Origin: Bacteroidota bacterium
Lineage (GTDB): Bacteria; Bacteroidota; Bacteroidia; Bacteroidales; Lentimicrobiaceae
Assembly: GCA_023434665.1 (NCBI GenBank)
Contig: JAEYSM010000086.1
Location: 39,603-103,602 of the forward strand
Reading direction: 5' to 3'
DNA: 64,000 nt
The stretch's first letter is position 1; the number at the start of each line of letters is the position of its first letter. A program made the translations under genes and the position numbers. Positions 35,969 through 44,952 of this stretch are shown piece after piece. The notes beneath the pieces are model-generated. The model was given only the letters and a program-made list of their open reading frames with translations, was not told the DNA's origin and did not search any database.

Positions 35969-36160
35969 TCATTCAATGTAACTTCTTCCATTTTCAATAT
36001 GAGTTATTCTATTCTCTTTTTCAGGTCGCATTGCTTTTAAAATTGCAAGAAAAGCAATGAGCAATACCAAATGAATTGAATCTGGTGCTTGAAAAACAAT
36101 GAAAGCTATTGCCCAGCAAATTGCTAATACAGCTCCTGAGATATAAAATAATGTTTTCAT
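35969..36160 (-). CDS. Small membrane protein (lmo0937/DUF5670-like)
   Basis: 63 residues with two membrane segments, LFYISGAVLAICWAIAFIVF and HLVLLIAFLAIL, separated by a short polar turn, and a basic tail. Size and layout match the lmo0937-type family of small stress-associated membrane proteins, though similarity by eye is modest. It is third in the minus-strand series beginning with the YflT-like stress protein. Confidence 0.65.
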   Translation of the reverse strand: MKTLFYISGAVLAICWAIAFIVFQAPDSIHLVLLIAFLAILKAMRPEKENRITHIENGRSYIE

Positions 36161-36191
36161 TTTAGTTCAAATTAGTAAGGATGAACAATTT

Positions 36192-36527
36192 TTAATTTGC
36201 CTTTGGTGTATTTCCAGGATATCGTAAATGATTTTTTAAGTGTGGCAGAATCAATGTCTCTGTTTTAGTAATGTTCTGCTTTTTACTTCTCTCAATAAGG
36301 AGATCATTTAAATCCTTATCAAAAGGTTTTGTATAGAATCGATTCTGGTTCTTTTTAGCATAAAACTGAAGCAGGCTGTATTCAGCATCAAAATTGTTTT
36401 CTGTTCTTATCTTTCTCCAGTCTTCATTAATTGAATTCAATAAAATTTTTCGAATTTCTTCTTGTGTGAATTCTTTTTGTGGATTAGATGTACTCTTACC
36501 TGTTTTATTTCCTTGTGTCCTTTTCAT
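36192..36527 (-). CDS. Hypothetical basic helical protein
   Basis: 111 residues with no signal peptide or membrane segment. A polar Lys/Gln/Thr-rich N-terminus (about 1-20) is followed by predicted helices (QEEIRKILLNSINEDWRKIR and FDKDLNDLLIERSKKQNI). No family recognised. Its place between two stress-type genes, with gaps of 29 and 31 bases, suggests membership in the same operon. Confidence 0.65.
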   Translation of the reverse strand: MKRTQGNKTGKSTSNPQKEFTQEEIRKILLNSINEDWRKIRTENNFDAEYSLLQFYAKKNQNRFYTKPFDKDLNDLLIERSKKQNITKTETLILPHLKNHLRYPGNTPKAN

Positions 36528-36556
36528 GATTGTTTGTATTTATTATTAAACATTAA

Positions 36557-37096
36557 TTAATTGTTGTCAATATCACGAACTTCATGGCTGCGCCAGTCTG
36601 TTTCTATTATCGATGCATCCTCATCGTTTCGGGGTTTAACTCCCATTACAATTTGACCATCCTTTACACCTTTTTCATAAATTTTTGCTTTCTCTTCAGG
36701 AATTCCAGAGCCAACTAAAGCACCAACCAGTCCACCGGTTAAACCACCGGCTCCCGCTCCTGCTAGGCCAGCTGCAATAGGACCGGCAATGACCATTCCC
36801 AAACCAGGTATTACCAAACTGGTACCGATAGCTGCTATGATTCCTGCAGTGGCACCTATGGCGCCTCCAATCGCAGAACCTGTGCCAGCACCTGATAATG
36901 CTTTATTTCCAAAAGCAGTCGATTCTTTATCTCCTTCCTGAAAGTGCCTTTCGCGGGTATCGTCTGACATAATTATATTTATATCATTATCCCGGTATCC
37001 TCTTTCGTACATTATATTATAAGCTCTTTCAGCACTTGCACGGTCTCTAAACATTCCTGTCAGCATTGATTCGCTTTTCCTCTTTTGATTTTCCAC
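36557..37096 (-). CDS. General-stress-type protein with YflT-like N-terminus and glycine zipper
   Basis: 179 residues with a GTG start (no ATG is available at the right place; next is MLTGMF at residue 11). Residues 11-50 (LTGMFRDRASAERAYNIMYERGYRDNDINIIMS) fit the heat-induced stress protein YflT fold. Residues about 65-130 are an Ala/Gly/Ile-rich glycine-zipper segment able to insert in membranes, and a short polar C-terminus follows. It is the first gene after promoter B. Confidence 0.75.
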   Translation of the reverse strand: MENQKRKSESMLTGMFRDRASAERAYNIMYERGYRDNDINIIMSDDTRERHFQEGDKESTAFGNKALSGAGTGSAIGGAIGATAGIIAAIGTSLVIPGLGMVIAGPIAAGLAGAGAGGLTGGLVGALVGSGIPEEKAKIYEKGVKDGQIVMGVKPRNDEDASIIETDWRSHEVRDIDNN

Positions 37097-37130
37097 CTTG
37101 CCTTGCTTTTTTATATTGTTTGAACTTTTA

Positions 37131-37165
37131 CAAAGATGAAGAAGACTGATGGAAGGGGTGTTATA
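37131..37165 (-). promoter_or_regulatory. Promoter B of the shared TRTAAY-N25-TTTGTRA class
   Basis: On the minus strand TATAAC, 25 bases, TTTGTAA, 34 bases before the YflT-like gene. There is no TTTG at -33; the TATAAC element sits there instead. Confidence 0.6.
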
Positions 37166-37305
37166 TAATTTTTGACTTTCTTTTCATTATTCACATCACC
37201 GAAAGAGTTGCATATGTATAGATTGTAGGTTTGGGCTTTTAAAACGATTGACCAAAAAGATGTTGAAATATCAACTATGAATGATGTAACATTTCATGAA
37301 AATCG

Positions 37306-37340
37306 TGTAACGGGTTTTATCCCATTCAGAATCACTTTTG
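37306..37340 (+). promoter_or_regulatory. Promoter C of the shared TRTAAY-N25-TTTGTRA class
   Basis: TGTAAC (37306-37311), 25 bases, TTTGTGAA, 78 bases before the DUF4142 gene that is followed by the ECF sigma factor. If recognised by that sigma factor it gives autoregulation. Confidence 0.55.
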
Positions 37341-37418
37341 TGAAATGAAAAATTGACCGGTAAGGACCGGAATCCACTCTTGTATAAATTTCTAGGTTAA
37401 AAACTAAAATAATCCTTT

Positions 37419-38003
37419 ATGAAAGTCAACAAACTACATTTTTTACTGGTGATGCTTTTATCTGCCTTCCTATTGTCGTGTAATAGTCAAGGAAACCAAA
37501 ATCAGGATGATGATAACGATAGTATTTCAATGAGTGAGAATAATGATATGGATATGGGAATGGGTGACGATAGGGATGATGATAGTGAGTTTATGCAAAA
37601 AGCTGCTTATAGTAGCTTACTGGAAATAGAGATGGGAAGGTATGCACAGCAAAATGCTGTGAATTCGAGAGTAAAGAATTTTGGCGCTATGATGGTAAGA
37701 GATCACACAAAAGCAAATGACCAGTTAAAAGCACTTGCTGCTAAAAAGAATGTTACACTTCCCGTAACACTCGATCAGGACCATTTGGATAAGATGAACA
37801 AAATCAAGGAAAAGAAGGGTGCTGAATTTGATAAGGAATATATGAGCCATATGGTAGATCAGCACGAAAAGGATACTGACATGTTCAGAAGACAATCAGA
37901 AAATGGTCAGGATCAATCACTAAAGGATTTTGCCGGGAAGACACTGCCCACATTAATAACACATCAGGATTCAGCACGCAAAATTAATGATGCTATCAAG
38001 TAA
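37419..38003 (+). CDS. DUF4142 lipoprotein
   Basis: 194 residues. Lipoprotein signal peptide with lipobox LLSC at residues 18-21. A very acidic, Met/Asp-rich linker (about 25-52) follows. The DUF4142 ferritin-like four-helix domain contains LLEIEMGRYAQQNAVNSRVKNFGAMMVRDHTKAN and EYMSHMVDQHEKDTDMFRR. Such proteins are often linked to stress and envelope responses, but the biochemical role is not established. It is 94 bases before the ECF sigma gene. Confidence 0.9.
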   Translation: MKVNKLHFLLVMLLSAFLLSCNSQGNQNQDDDNDSISMSENNDMDMGMGDDRDDDSEFMQKAAYSSLLEIEMGRYAQQNAVNSRVKNFGAMMVRDHTKANDQLKALAAKKNVTLPVTLDQDHLDKMNKIKEKKGAEFDKEYMSHMVDQHEKDTDMFRRQSENGQDQSLKDFAGKTLPTLITHQDSARKINDAIK

Positions 38004-38097
38004 GGATTAAAATTTATTTTTCAATCAATACTTCACTTGATGTTTATAAAACACTCGTAAAACAATCGAAAAATCAATCTCAAAATCAAGTAAGAAA

Positions 38098-38595
38098 ATG
38101 GAATTCAGCCGCAAATTAATAAGTCTACACGACCACCTCTTTTACTTCGCTTACACATTGACAAATGATAAAGAAGAAGCAAAAGATCTGATTCAGGACA
38201 CCTATTTGAAAGCACTGATGCACAGAGACAAGTTTGCCGATCAAACTAATCTCAAAGCCTGGACTTTCACGATAATGAAAAACACATTTATTAATAACTA
38301 CCGCAGAAATAAGAAAGCTAATACGATAGTTGATAATTCTGAAGACTTGTATTACCTGAACATTCCGAAGAAATCTGACTTTGGATCTCCTGAGTCTGAA
38401 ATTTCGACAAAAGAAATAAAAGCAGGCATTTCTAAATTGGAAAAGGATCAAAGAATGCCTTTTGAGATGCACGCTGCAGGATACAAGTATAAGGAGATTG
38501 CTGAAAACTTGAACCTTTCAATAGGTACTGTTAAGAGTAGAATATTTTTTACTCGTAAAAAATTAATGGAATCGCTAAAAGAGTTTCAATCATAA
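38098..38595 (+). CDS. ECF-type RNA polymerase sigma factor
   Basis: 165 residues. Region 2 is LFYFAYTLTNDKEEAKDLIQDTYLKAL with the promoter-melting segment AWTFTIMKNTFINNYRR. A linker of about 35 residues follows. Region 4 is a helix-turn-helix: HAAGYKYKEIAENLNLSIGTVKSRIFFTRKKL. No anti-sigma factor is encoded on either side, unlike typical FecI/FecR pairs. I infer it reads the TRTAAY-N25-TTTGTRA promoters around it, one of which lies upstream of the DUF4142 gene. A bidirectional terminator follows. Confidence 0.92.
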   Translation: MEFSRKLISLHDHLFYFAYTLTNDKEEAKDLIQDTYLKALMHRDKFADQTNLKAWTFTIMKNTFINNYRRNKKANTIVDNSEDLYYLNIPKKSDFGSPESEISTKEIKAGISKLEKDQRMPFEMHAAGYKYKEIAENLNLSIGTVKSRIFFTRKKLMESLKEFQS

Positions 38596-38607
38596 TTGTG
38601 CTATGTC

Positions 38608-38647
38608 AAAAAAAAGAGGTTATCAATATTGATAGCCTCTTTTTTTT
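38608..38647. terminator. Bidirectional intrinsic terminator
   Basis: Stem AGAGG(T)TATCA / TGATA(G)CCTCT flanked by A tract and T tract, serving the sigma factor gene on plus and the GH1 gene on minus. Confidence 0.9.
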
Positions 38648-38662
38648 AATTAAAGAATACTT

Positions 38663-39856
38663 TTAAATCTGGAAACCATAGGGTTCTCTGTCAAGAATAT
38701 CACTCCATTGGTCAATTATTTTTTTATAAAGTTTCCCAACAGGTCTTATTTTCCTATCAAGGTCGTATAATCCCAGGGGATTTACTTTACCATTATCTTC
38801 TCTTAGTGCAGTATCCCAGTCAACCTGATCAGTAAGGCTATACCATGTGAATCCAAGCAACGGGACTCCGTCTTGCTTAAGCTGGTAGGCATTTGTCCAT
38901 TGTTTCTTCAACCATTCGTTTGAAAGTGGTTCAAGTATATTGGTTTCTGTATGCATAACTGGGAGATTATATCTTCTGAAATATTGGTGAGTTATAACAT
39001 GATAACCGAAAATCTCACCCGAAGCCATAGTTGTTCCATCTGCTTTTACAAGATGCTCATTAGTGATGTAGTAATCATTTCCCATGATACATCTATATAC
39101 ACTGGCATGATTCATAAACCAGTGATATTCACTTTTGGTCATTCCATTTTCAAGAAGGTACTCATACATTGGAACACTAATAGGATGGCCATAAACCAAA
39201 TCAAGAGATAAGAATCTCTTCTCATTCAGCAAATTTGCAAGAGGCATACAGGCAGGTTCCTCGGGATGAAAATACTCTGCTGACTCACTTTGAATGAAGA
39301 CAGCTTCCGGAATTACCTTAAGGATTGCTTTAGTAGCCAAGATATTAGCTTTACATAAATTTTTTAATGCATTCACGAAATGCTTGTCACCTGAAAGACG
39401 CTCATTCCACCAACCGTATTGTGCTGAGAATGATGCCGCTATAAATATCTCATTAATTGGTGTGTAGATTGTACACCATGGGTATCGACGGGCAAAAGCT
39501 TCAGCATATTCAGCGAAATATTCCGGAAAACCGGGGTTTTGGAAATTCTCTATCCAATCAGGCACTCCAAAATGGCACAAATCAACAATAGGTGTTATTC
39601 CAAGCTCTTTCATTGCATTGAATGCCTCATCGGTGAAACTCCAGTCATACAATCCTGGGCCCTGGTTTGTGTTGTAATATGGGGGTCCGTATCTAAGCAC
39701 ATTTATTCCCAATTCTTTAGTCAAGGCAAAATCAGTATCCCAGTATTGGTAGTGACTTGACTTTTCCATTTCATCAACTCTCTTGATACTGCCGTCAGGT
39801 AATTCTATGGTCGGGTAGCTATTTTCAATTCCTGTAGCAAACATGAATCTTTTCAT
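38663..39856 (-). CDS. Glycoside hydrolase family 1-like enzyme
   Basis: 397 residues, a TIM barrel of the GH1 type. Catalytic acid/base is E136 in YTPINEIF and nucleophile E304 in VMHTETNI, in place of the standard TENG-type loop. LGFTWYSLTDQVDWDTAL is the W-bearing end motif. No signal peptide, so cytoplasmic. It is the last gene of the glf operon, 29 bases after the GH1-RmlD gene. Substrate unknown; a transglycosidase role is as likely as hydrolysis given its biosynthetic neighbours. Confidence 0.85.
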   Translation of the reverse strand: MKRFMFATGIENSYPTIELPDGSIKRVDEMEKSSHYQYWDTDFALTKELGINVLRYGPPYYNTNQGPGLYDWSFTDEAFNAMKELGITPIVDLCHFGVPDWIENFQNPGFPEYFAEYAEAFARRYPWCTIYTPINEIFIAASFSAQYGWWNERLSGDKHFVNALKNLCKANILATKAILKVIPEAVFIQSESAEYFHPEEPACMPLANLLNEKRFLSLDLVYGHPISVPMYEYLLENGMTKSEYHWFMNHASVYRCIMGNDYYITNEHLVKADGTTMASGEIFGYHVITHQYFRRYNLPVMHTETNILEPLSNEWLKKQWTNAYQLKQDGVPLLGFTWYSLTDQVDWDTALREDNGKVNPLGLYDLDRKIRPVGKLYKKIIDQWSDILDREPYGFQI

Positions 39857-39885
39857 AGTAGTTGGTTATTAGTTATTTCAAGTGT

Positions 39886-42075
39886 TTAAGCTCTATAAGT
39901 TTTTTCAGCTTCTATCAGGTAGTTTGCAATAGAATTTTCAAGGTCGGGAAGCACAATTCCACTTGTGCTCCTGAGAACAGTATATGCAGGCCTCCTTGCA
40001 TGTGAAACAAGCCGGATTAATGGTATGGAGTGTAGTTTAACGGTATTAATTCCTGCCATTTCAACAGCCATCTTTGCTACATCATAATAGGATACTGCAT
40101 CTGGTCCTGATATATGCCAAATGCCCTTTTCATTATCAATCAATAAGTCAAGAACTGTATTTATCAAGTCAGGCAAATAAGCCGGCGACAGGGTTATATC
40201 CGAAATCAGATATCTGTTTTGTTTGTTACTCTTAAATAGCAATTCAAAAAGGAAGTCGTCTTTCTTAAAGGGATTTAACAACAGACTACTTCTGATTATA
40301 AGTACTTCGGGATTAAGTATTAAGATACTATCCTCTGCAAGTTTCTTCGACATTCCATAGACATTAATCGGGTCAGTTGGATCTTCTTCCAGGTAGGGCT
40401 CCTTCTTTTTTCCGTTGAATACCTGATCTGATGATAAAATGAGCATTCTTATATCATATGCTTTACAGACTTGAGCAAGCATACGTGGGTACATGGTGTT
40501 CTCCCTGTAACAATCAAGCGGTGATATTTCGGCTTCATCGATTTTTGTATATCCTGCAGTATAAACAATAGCCCATGGCTTATAATCCTGTATAATTTTT
40601 AATGTTTCTTCATTATTGTATAGGTAGTGTCCTTTATTATGTAGTGTAATTACCGGAATCCCTCTTAAAATACACATTTGTTCAAAAGAGGTTGAAAGAG
40701 ATTTTTCTCCAATCACAATTACCGGTTTCACAGACTTAAAGAACTTAAATTCTTCAGTTATTTTTGTTGCAAGATTTTCCGGAATTCTGTATTTGATTCT
40801 GATATCGCGATTCCACCAGCCAGGTATATTTAGGAGGTGTTCAGAGGGATATCTGCCTGCTGTAAGTTCTTTAATTAAACCGGCAAGTGCAGTTGCTCTT
40901 GGTTTACCCGACCTGATATCAAATATGCCCGATTCGTAATATTTACCTTTGCATTGAAGCAAAGTATTCCAATCAAAACTGCCTAATAAAGACCAGGCGG
41001 TAATAGCTTTAATTTTTCTTCCTTCATTCTTAAGACGTTCTACTGCTTTATATGCTTCATAAAACCACCTGATTTGCTCTTCTCGTGTACAAGCCAGGTG
41101 AATTTCAGTTAATGCTACCGGAAGATCATATCTTTCACAGGCTTCTCTCAATAAGTTTTCAATCCCAACCATATTACGTTCGCCAACCCTTACAACCTCG
41201 ATATCAACATAGTCATGGTAATCATTTCCACCAATTAGTCTTGTCGGGTAATCATCAATCCGATCATCTAAAAATCGTTCACTTGTTACATAATAGTTGA
41301 ATCCACAAATATCAGGTTTGAAAAAATTTGTCCTAAAGAATTCTAATTCTTTCAGGTCAATTCCTACATCAAGAAAATACTGCCAGAAGGGATGATCAGG
41401 GCCAAATTTACCTGAAAGTATATCATAAGTTAACCACACTCGTTCATTTTCGAGTTCTGCTTGGTAAGAAAGTCTTTTGGTACTGTGTATCTTAGCAATA
41501 TCCTCAGTTTGTATAAGTTTAGCCTGAGGATTTATTTGGTGAATTTTTTTCATGGAAAGAATTATCCCCTTTAATTCATTCAGGAACATCAGTGAAAATG
41601 AATAGTCATCTTTTCTATGTGGATACCAAATTCCATACAATCCTGAAAACCTGGCAGTAGTCAGAGGCTCGTTTACCGGGGTATAATATTCAATCCATGG
41701 ATATTTTTTAGCAATAGTATAAGCATAACCTGATAAGCGTTCAGCGAAATCCGGTTGCATCAAATCGGTACCGAAAGGGCCGCTTCCATGATGCAATAGG
41801 CCTGCAATAGGTTCTATATTAAGTGATCTGAGCTTCTCCAGCCGTACATCATGTAGTGCAAAAAAGTTTTCTTTTTGACTTACATACTTCTCCCAAAGAA
41901 GAGGGTATCTTAATTTTTTTATTCCAATATCAGCAAAAAGGTCAAGGTCTTCAATTCGGTCTTCATGACCATTCATTCCTAACTGGTCATGAACTGTTCC
42001 ATCAATGCGAACAACAGAACATTCGACACCTCCCCATATTTCTACCGGATTATTATTATAATCAGCTTGTCTCAT
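39886..42075 (-). CDS. Fusion of GH1-like glycosidase and RmlD-like sugar-nucleotide reductase domain
   Basis: 729 residues in two parts. Residues 1-405 are a GH1 barrel with acid/base E136 in YTPVNEPLTT, nucleophile E324 in VALTEIHL, and ITAWSLLGSFDWN. Residues about 450-729 resemble dTDP-4-dehydrorhamnose reductase, with VYTAGYTKIDEAE, SSDQVFNGKKKEPY and a YGMSK (YxxxK) catalytic pair. The usual N-terminal GxxGxxG is degenerate (VIGEKSLSTSF). No signal peptide, so cytoplasmic. It overlaps the glycosyltransferase gene by 14 bases. Confidence 0.88.
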   Translation of the reverse strand: MRQADYNNNPVEIWGGVECSVVRIDGTVHDQLGMNGHEDRIEDLDLFADIGIKKLRYPLLWEKYVSQKENFFALHDVRLEKLRSLNIEPIAGLLHHGSGPFGTDLMQPDFAERLSGYAYTIAKKYPWIEYYTPVNEPLTTARFSGLYGIWYPHRKDDYSFSLMFLNELKGIILSMKKIHQINPQAKLIQTEDIAKIHSTKRLSYQAELENERVWLTYDILSGKFGPDHPFWQYFLDVGIDLKELEFFRTNFFKPDICGFNYYVTSERFLDDRIDDYPTRLIGGNDYHDYVDIEVVRVGERNMVGIENLLREACERYDLPVALTEIHLACTREEQIRWFYEAYKAVERLKNEGRKIKAITAWSLLGSFDWNTLLQCKGKYYESGIFDIRSGKPRATALAGLIKELTAGRYPSEHLLNIPGWWNRDIRIKYRIPENLATKITEEFKFFKSVKPVIVIGEKSLSTSFEQMCILRGIPVITLHNKGHYLYNNEETLKIIQDYKPWAIVYTAGYTKIDEAEISPLDCYRENTMYPRMLAQVCKAYDIRMLILSSDQVFNGKKKEPYLEEDPTDPINVYGMSKKLAEDSILILNPEVLIIRSSLLLNPFKKDDFLFELLFKSNKQNRYLISDITLSPAYLPDLINTVLDLLIDNEKGIWHISGPDAVSYYDVAKMAVEMAGINTVKLHSIPLIRLVSHARRPAYTVLRSTSGIVLPDLENSIANYLIEAEKTYRA

Positions 42076-43390
42076 TACTTAAGTTTTTCAACTCCCTCAA
42101 ACCTAGTTTATTATTATTAGGCTTGAGATTCAATTGGAAAAGATTTTCTTCAATCTTATCCTTTTGCATAAGGCTCTTACCAACAATTTTTCTCATATTA
42201 TTGTAAGTAATTTCCCAGGAATTGGATTTAAGCATATCTGCTACTTTTTTCTTCCAGTTTTTATCATGTCGTTGTTTAAGAGCAAACCTGATAGCATCAG
42301 AGAATTCCATAGCATCATCAGCAATTTGTACAAGCTCTTTCTCGCCATATGGTTTTACTACATCCCTTATTGAAGTTGAAACAACAGGTTTTCCGGCAGC
42401 AAGGTATTCAGGTGTTTTTGTGGGACTGATAAATCTTGTACTTTCATTTTTAGCAAAAGGCAATATAGCTACATCCCAATTTGCTATGTAGGCGGGGAGT
42501 TCCTTGTAATTTTTCTGCCCCAGGTAATGAATATTTGAATGTCCGGGCAACGTTGCAGGATCTATTTTAACAACAGGTCCAATCATAATAAAATGAAAAT
42601 CAGGCATTGCAAGAGCAAGTTGTTCAAGCAGATCTATATCCAGTCTTTCATCAATTACACCAAAAAAACCTGCACGAGGATGTGGTATTTTTTGCTGATC
42701 AAAAGGATCAATCTTTCCGTTTCCACTTTCAAAATGCTCCTGATCTATACTACTTGGAAAAGGATAGATATTGTCATGCAAATGCTTTTTGTGTTCGTAA
42801 AGATGATGACCTCCTGTAAAAACGACATCACTAATATCCATTAAAAATTTCTCATTTTTAGTAAGATCCGGATGGGCGCCTTTAAATCCTGAAAGTTCAT
42901 CCATACAATCATAAATGATAAGGGTAGGCTTTATATTGCGAGTGAATTTAACTGCCATAGGAGTATAATACCACGCTATAAAATCCTTTATATTATTTAG
43001 TTTAAGAAACTTAAGCAGTAAGATTTCTAGATACTTATTAATTTCTGTTTCACTCATTCCATGTTTTAATACCGGTGTAAGTATTGTAACATTGCCGTCA
43101 ATCGTTTCCCTCAAGGAAATAGTATCCTGATCTGCAAACTCAGGTTCTTCAAAGTAATAAACATTGACATCTCGCGCCCAGCGTGTTAATAGATGCTGAG
43201 GCCTTTGGAAAACGAAGTTCCATCTTAAATGTGAGAAACACACAACATTTGATATCTGCTTTTCGGTTAATTTTTCAAAACCACGTGTCGCTTGTGATCC
43301 TGTGATTGACCGCGTTAATTGAAACTTTAGAGTTTCATTCTGATTATTTTCAATTTGGGGTATAATTGGTTTTTTGTTCCTTTGATTCAT
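42062..43390 (-). CDS. GT4-like glycosyltransferase
   Basis: 442 residues, GT-B fold. The N-terminal domain opens VVCFSHLRWNFVFQRPQHLLTRWAR, and the C-terminal domain includes FFGVIDERLDIDLLEQLA, FIMIGPVVKIDP and the donor-binding block SPTKTPEYLAAGKPVVST. The ATG abuts the stop of the upstream 55-aa gene and has a strong AGGAGGT ribosome-binding site. Co-expressed with UDP-galactopyranose mutase, so UDP-galactofuranose is a plausible donor (inference). Confidence 0.9.
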   Translation of the reverse strand: MNQRNKKPIIPQIENNQNETLKFQLTRSITGSQATRGFEKLTEKQISNVVCFSHLRWNFVFQRPQHLLTRWARDVNVYYFEEPEFADQDTISLRETIDGNVTILTPVLKHGMSETEINKYLEILLLKFLKLNNIKDFIAWYYTPMAVKFTRNIKPTLIIYDCMDELSGFKGAHPDLTKNEKFLMDISDVVFTGGHHLYEHKKHLHDNIYPFPSSIDQEHFESGNGKIDPFDQQKIPHPRAGFFGVIDERLDIDLLEQLALAMPDFHFIMIGPVVKIDPATLPGHSNIHYLGQKNYKELPAYIANWDVAILPFAKNESTRFISPTKTPEYLAAGKPVVSTSIRDVVKPYGEKELVQIADDAMEFSDAIRFALKQRHDKNWKKKVADMLKSNSWEITYNNMRKIVGKSLMQKDKIEENLFQLNLKPNNNKLGLRELKNLSNETS

Positions 43391-43558
43391 TTATACCTCC
43401 TGATTTTTTGATTTATCATTACTTTTACTTTGAATTCCTTTATGTAATGGTCTATTAAAGTTTTTAACAATCTTCATTTCTAATCCAAAGTTTTTTGTGG
43501 CACTCAGATCAAATCCGCGATGCTCAATTTTCTTTCTTTGAGGGTTTATATTTTTCAT
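43391..43558 (-). CDS. Small basic protein, 55 residues, in the glf operon
   Basis: ATG-initiated frame of 55 residues, MKNINPQRKKIEHRGFDLSA at the N-terminus, rich in Lys, Arg and Asn. Its stop is directly followed by the ATG of the glycosyltransferase, and the ribosome-binding site of that gene lies within its last codons, so translation would be coupled. It begins 27 bases after the glf stop. No family recognised. Confidence 0.5.
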   Translation of the reverse strand: MKNINPQRKKIEHRGFDLSATKNFGLEMKIVKNFNRPLHKGIQSKSNDKSKNQEV

Positions 43559-43585
43559 GGTTCTTAACTTTTGATTTTGAAGTGA

Positions 43586-44776
43586 TCACATTCTATTCCC
43601 ATTAGTTAATGAGACTGAGGTATTCTTAAAATGAGATTGAGAAATTTCATCAAATAATTCGAGTGCATGGTTGATGGTGTCATGCATATCGAAATATTTG
43701 TATTCTCCTAATCTACCGCTGATCTTAACGTTGGTTAACCTTGTTACTTCATCCCGATATTTTAAGATTAAGTTTTGATTTCTTTCATCGTTAATCGGAT
43801 AATATGGATTAGTGCCATCATCAAGCAGTGAAAATTCTTTAATTATCAATGTTTTGTCAGTTGGATAATCAGTCCTTTCAGGATGCAAATGTCTTGGTTC
43901 ATGTATTCTCGTGAATGGTACTTCAACATCAGCATAGTTCATGACTGACGTGCCCTGATAGTCTTCAACATTATGTACTTCCATCTCAAATCTAAGTGTC
44001 CTATACTCCAGTTTACCATATTTATAATCAAAAAATTGATCAATTGGACCACTATAGATAACCATAATATCTTCACTTATTTGGTCTCTGATATCAAAAT
44101 AGTCGGTATTAAGCCTTACTTCAATATTTGGATGATCTAGCATTTTCTTGAAAATTTCACCATATCCGTCCACAGGAATACCTTGCCAACGACTATAATA
44201 ATAACTTTCGTTGTAATTGGTTCTGAATGGCAGCCTTTTAAGGATACTATCAGGCATTTCTTTGGGATCCTTTTGCCACTGTTTAAGAGTATATCCCCTG
44301 ATAAAAGCTTCATACAATGGTCTTCCCATCATTGAGATTGCTTTTTCTTCAAAATTTTTGGGCTCCCGGATATTCTCCTTTTCGATTTCTTTTTTAAGGA
44401 AGTTCTTAACCTCGTATGGTTTAAGATCTACATTATAGAAGCTGTTGATAGTTTCCAGATTAACCGGCATTTGATAAACTTTCCCTTTATGCCTTGTCAG
44501 TACCTGATGGAAGTATCCATTAAATTCAGTGAATTTGTTAATATAATCCCATACTCTTTCGTTTGATGTATGAAATATATGAGTCCCGTAAAGGTGATAA
44601 TGAATTCCGGTCTCTTTATCATCAATTGAATGACAATTTCCGCCAATATGTGCTCTTTTTTCAAGAACAAGAATCTTCTGATTAAGTAAGTTAGCAATTC
44701 TTTCTGCTATTACCGAGCCAAAAAAGCCACTGCCAACTACAAGATATTTCGCTCCTCCAAGTATATTATAATTCAT
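43586..44776 (-). CDS. glf: UDP-galactopyranose mutase
   Basis: FAD enzyme that interconverts UDP-galactopyranose and UDP-galactofuranose. 396 residues, full length. FAD motif is VVGSGFFGSVIAERIA, followed by EKRAHIGGNCH, HLYGTHIFHTSNERVW, YTLKQWQKDP and GRLGEYKYFDMHDTI, all typical. It is the first gene of the operon glf - 55-aa protein - GT4 - GH1/RmlD - GH1, or second if joined to the small lipoprotein 176 bases upstream. It implies a galactofuranose-containing glycan. Confidence 0.96.
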   Translation of the reverse strand: MNYNILGGAKYLVVGSGFFGSVIAERIANLLNQKILVLEKRAHIGGNCHSIDDKETGIHYHLYGTHIFHTSNERVWDYINKFTEFNGYFHQVLTRHKGKVYQMPVNLETINSFYNVDLKPYEVKNFLKKEIEKENIREPKNFEEKAISMMGRPLYEAFIRGYTLKQWQKDPKEMPDSILKRLPFRTNYNESYYYSRWQGIPVDGYGEIFKKMLDHPNIEVRLNTDYFDIRDQISEDIMVIYSGPIDQFFDYKYGKLEYRTLRFEMEVHNVEDYQGTSVMNYADVEVPFTRIHEPRHLHPERTDYPTDKTLIIKEFSLLDDGTNPYYPINDERNQNLILKYRDEVTRLTNVKISGRLGEYKYFDMHDTINHALELFDEISQSHFKNTSVSLTNGNRM

Positions 44777-44952
44777 TAGTTATATTAGTTTTATTTAGTA
44801 AGATTAGAATGGCAAATTGAAGCAATACGACCACCACCTAATGTTGATTGGTAAGGTGCATAAAATTTGCCGTTAGTACATTAAGTACTATTGCACAATA
44901 CTATTCCTAAAAGGGAACAGCTTCCAGAGAAAAATTAGTTCGTCTTCTAAAT

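Larger units (their letters stand above)
37097..37418. other. Divergent intergenic region with two promoters of the shared class
   Basis: 322 bases between the YflT-like gene (minus) and the DUF4142 gene (plus). It holds promoter B and promoter C; I see no gene in it. Confidence 0.6.

Noticed and set aside
37285..37316. A second TGTAAC upstream of promoter C
   Set aside because: No TTTG lies 25 bases downstream, so it is not a further promoter of the class.
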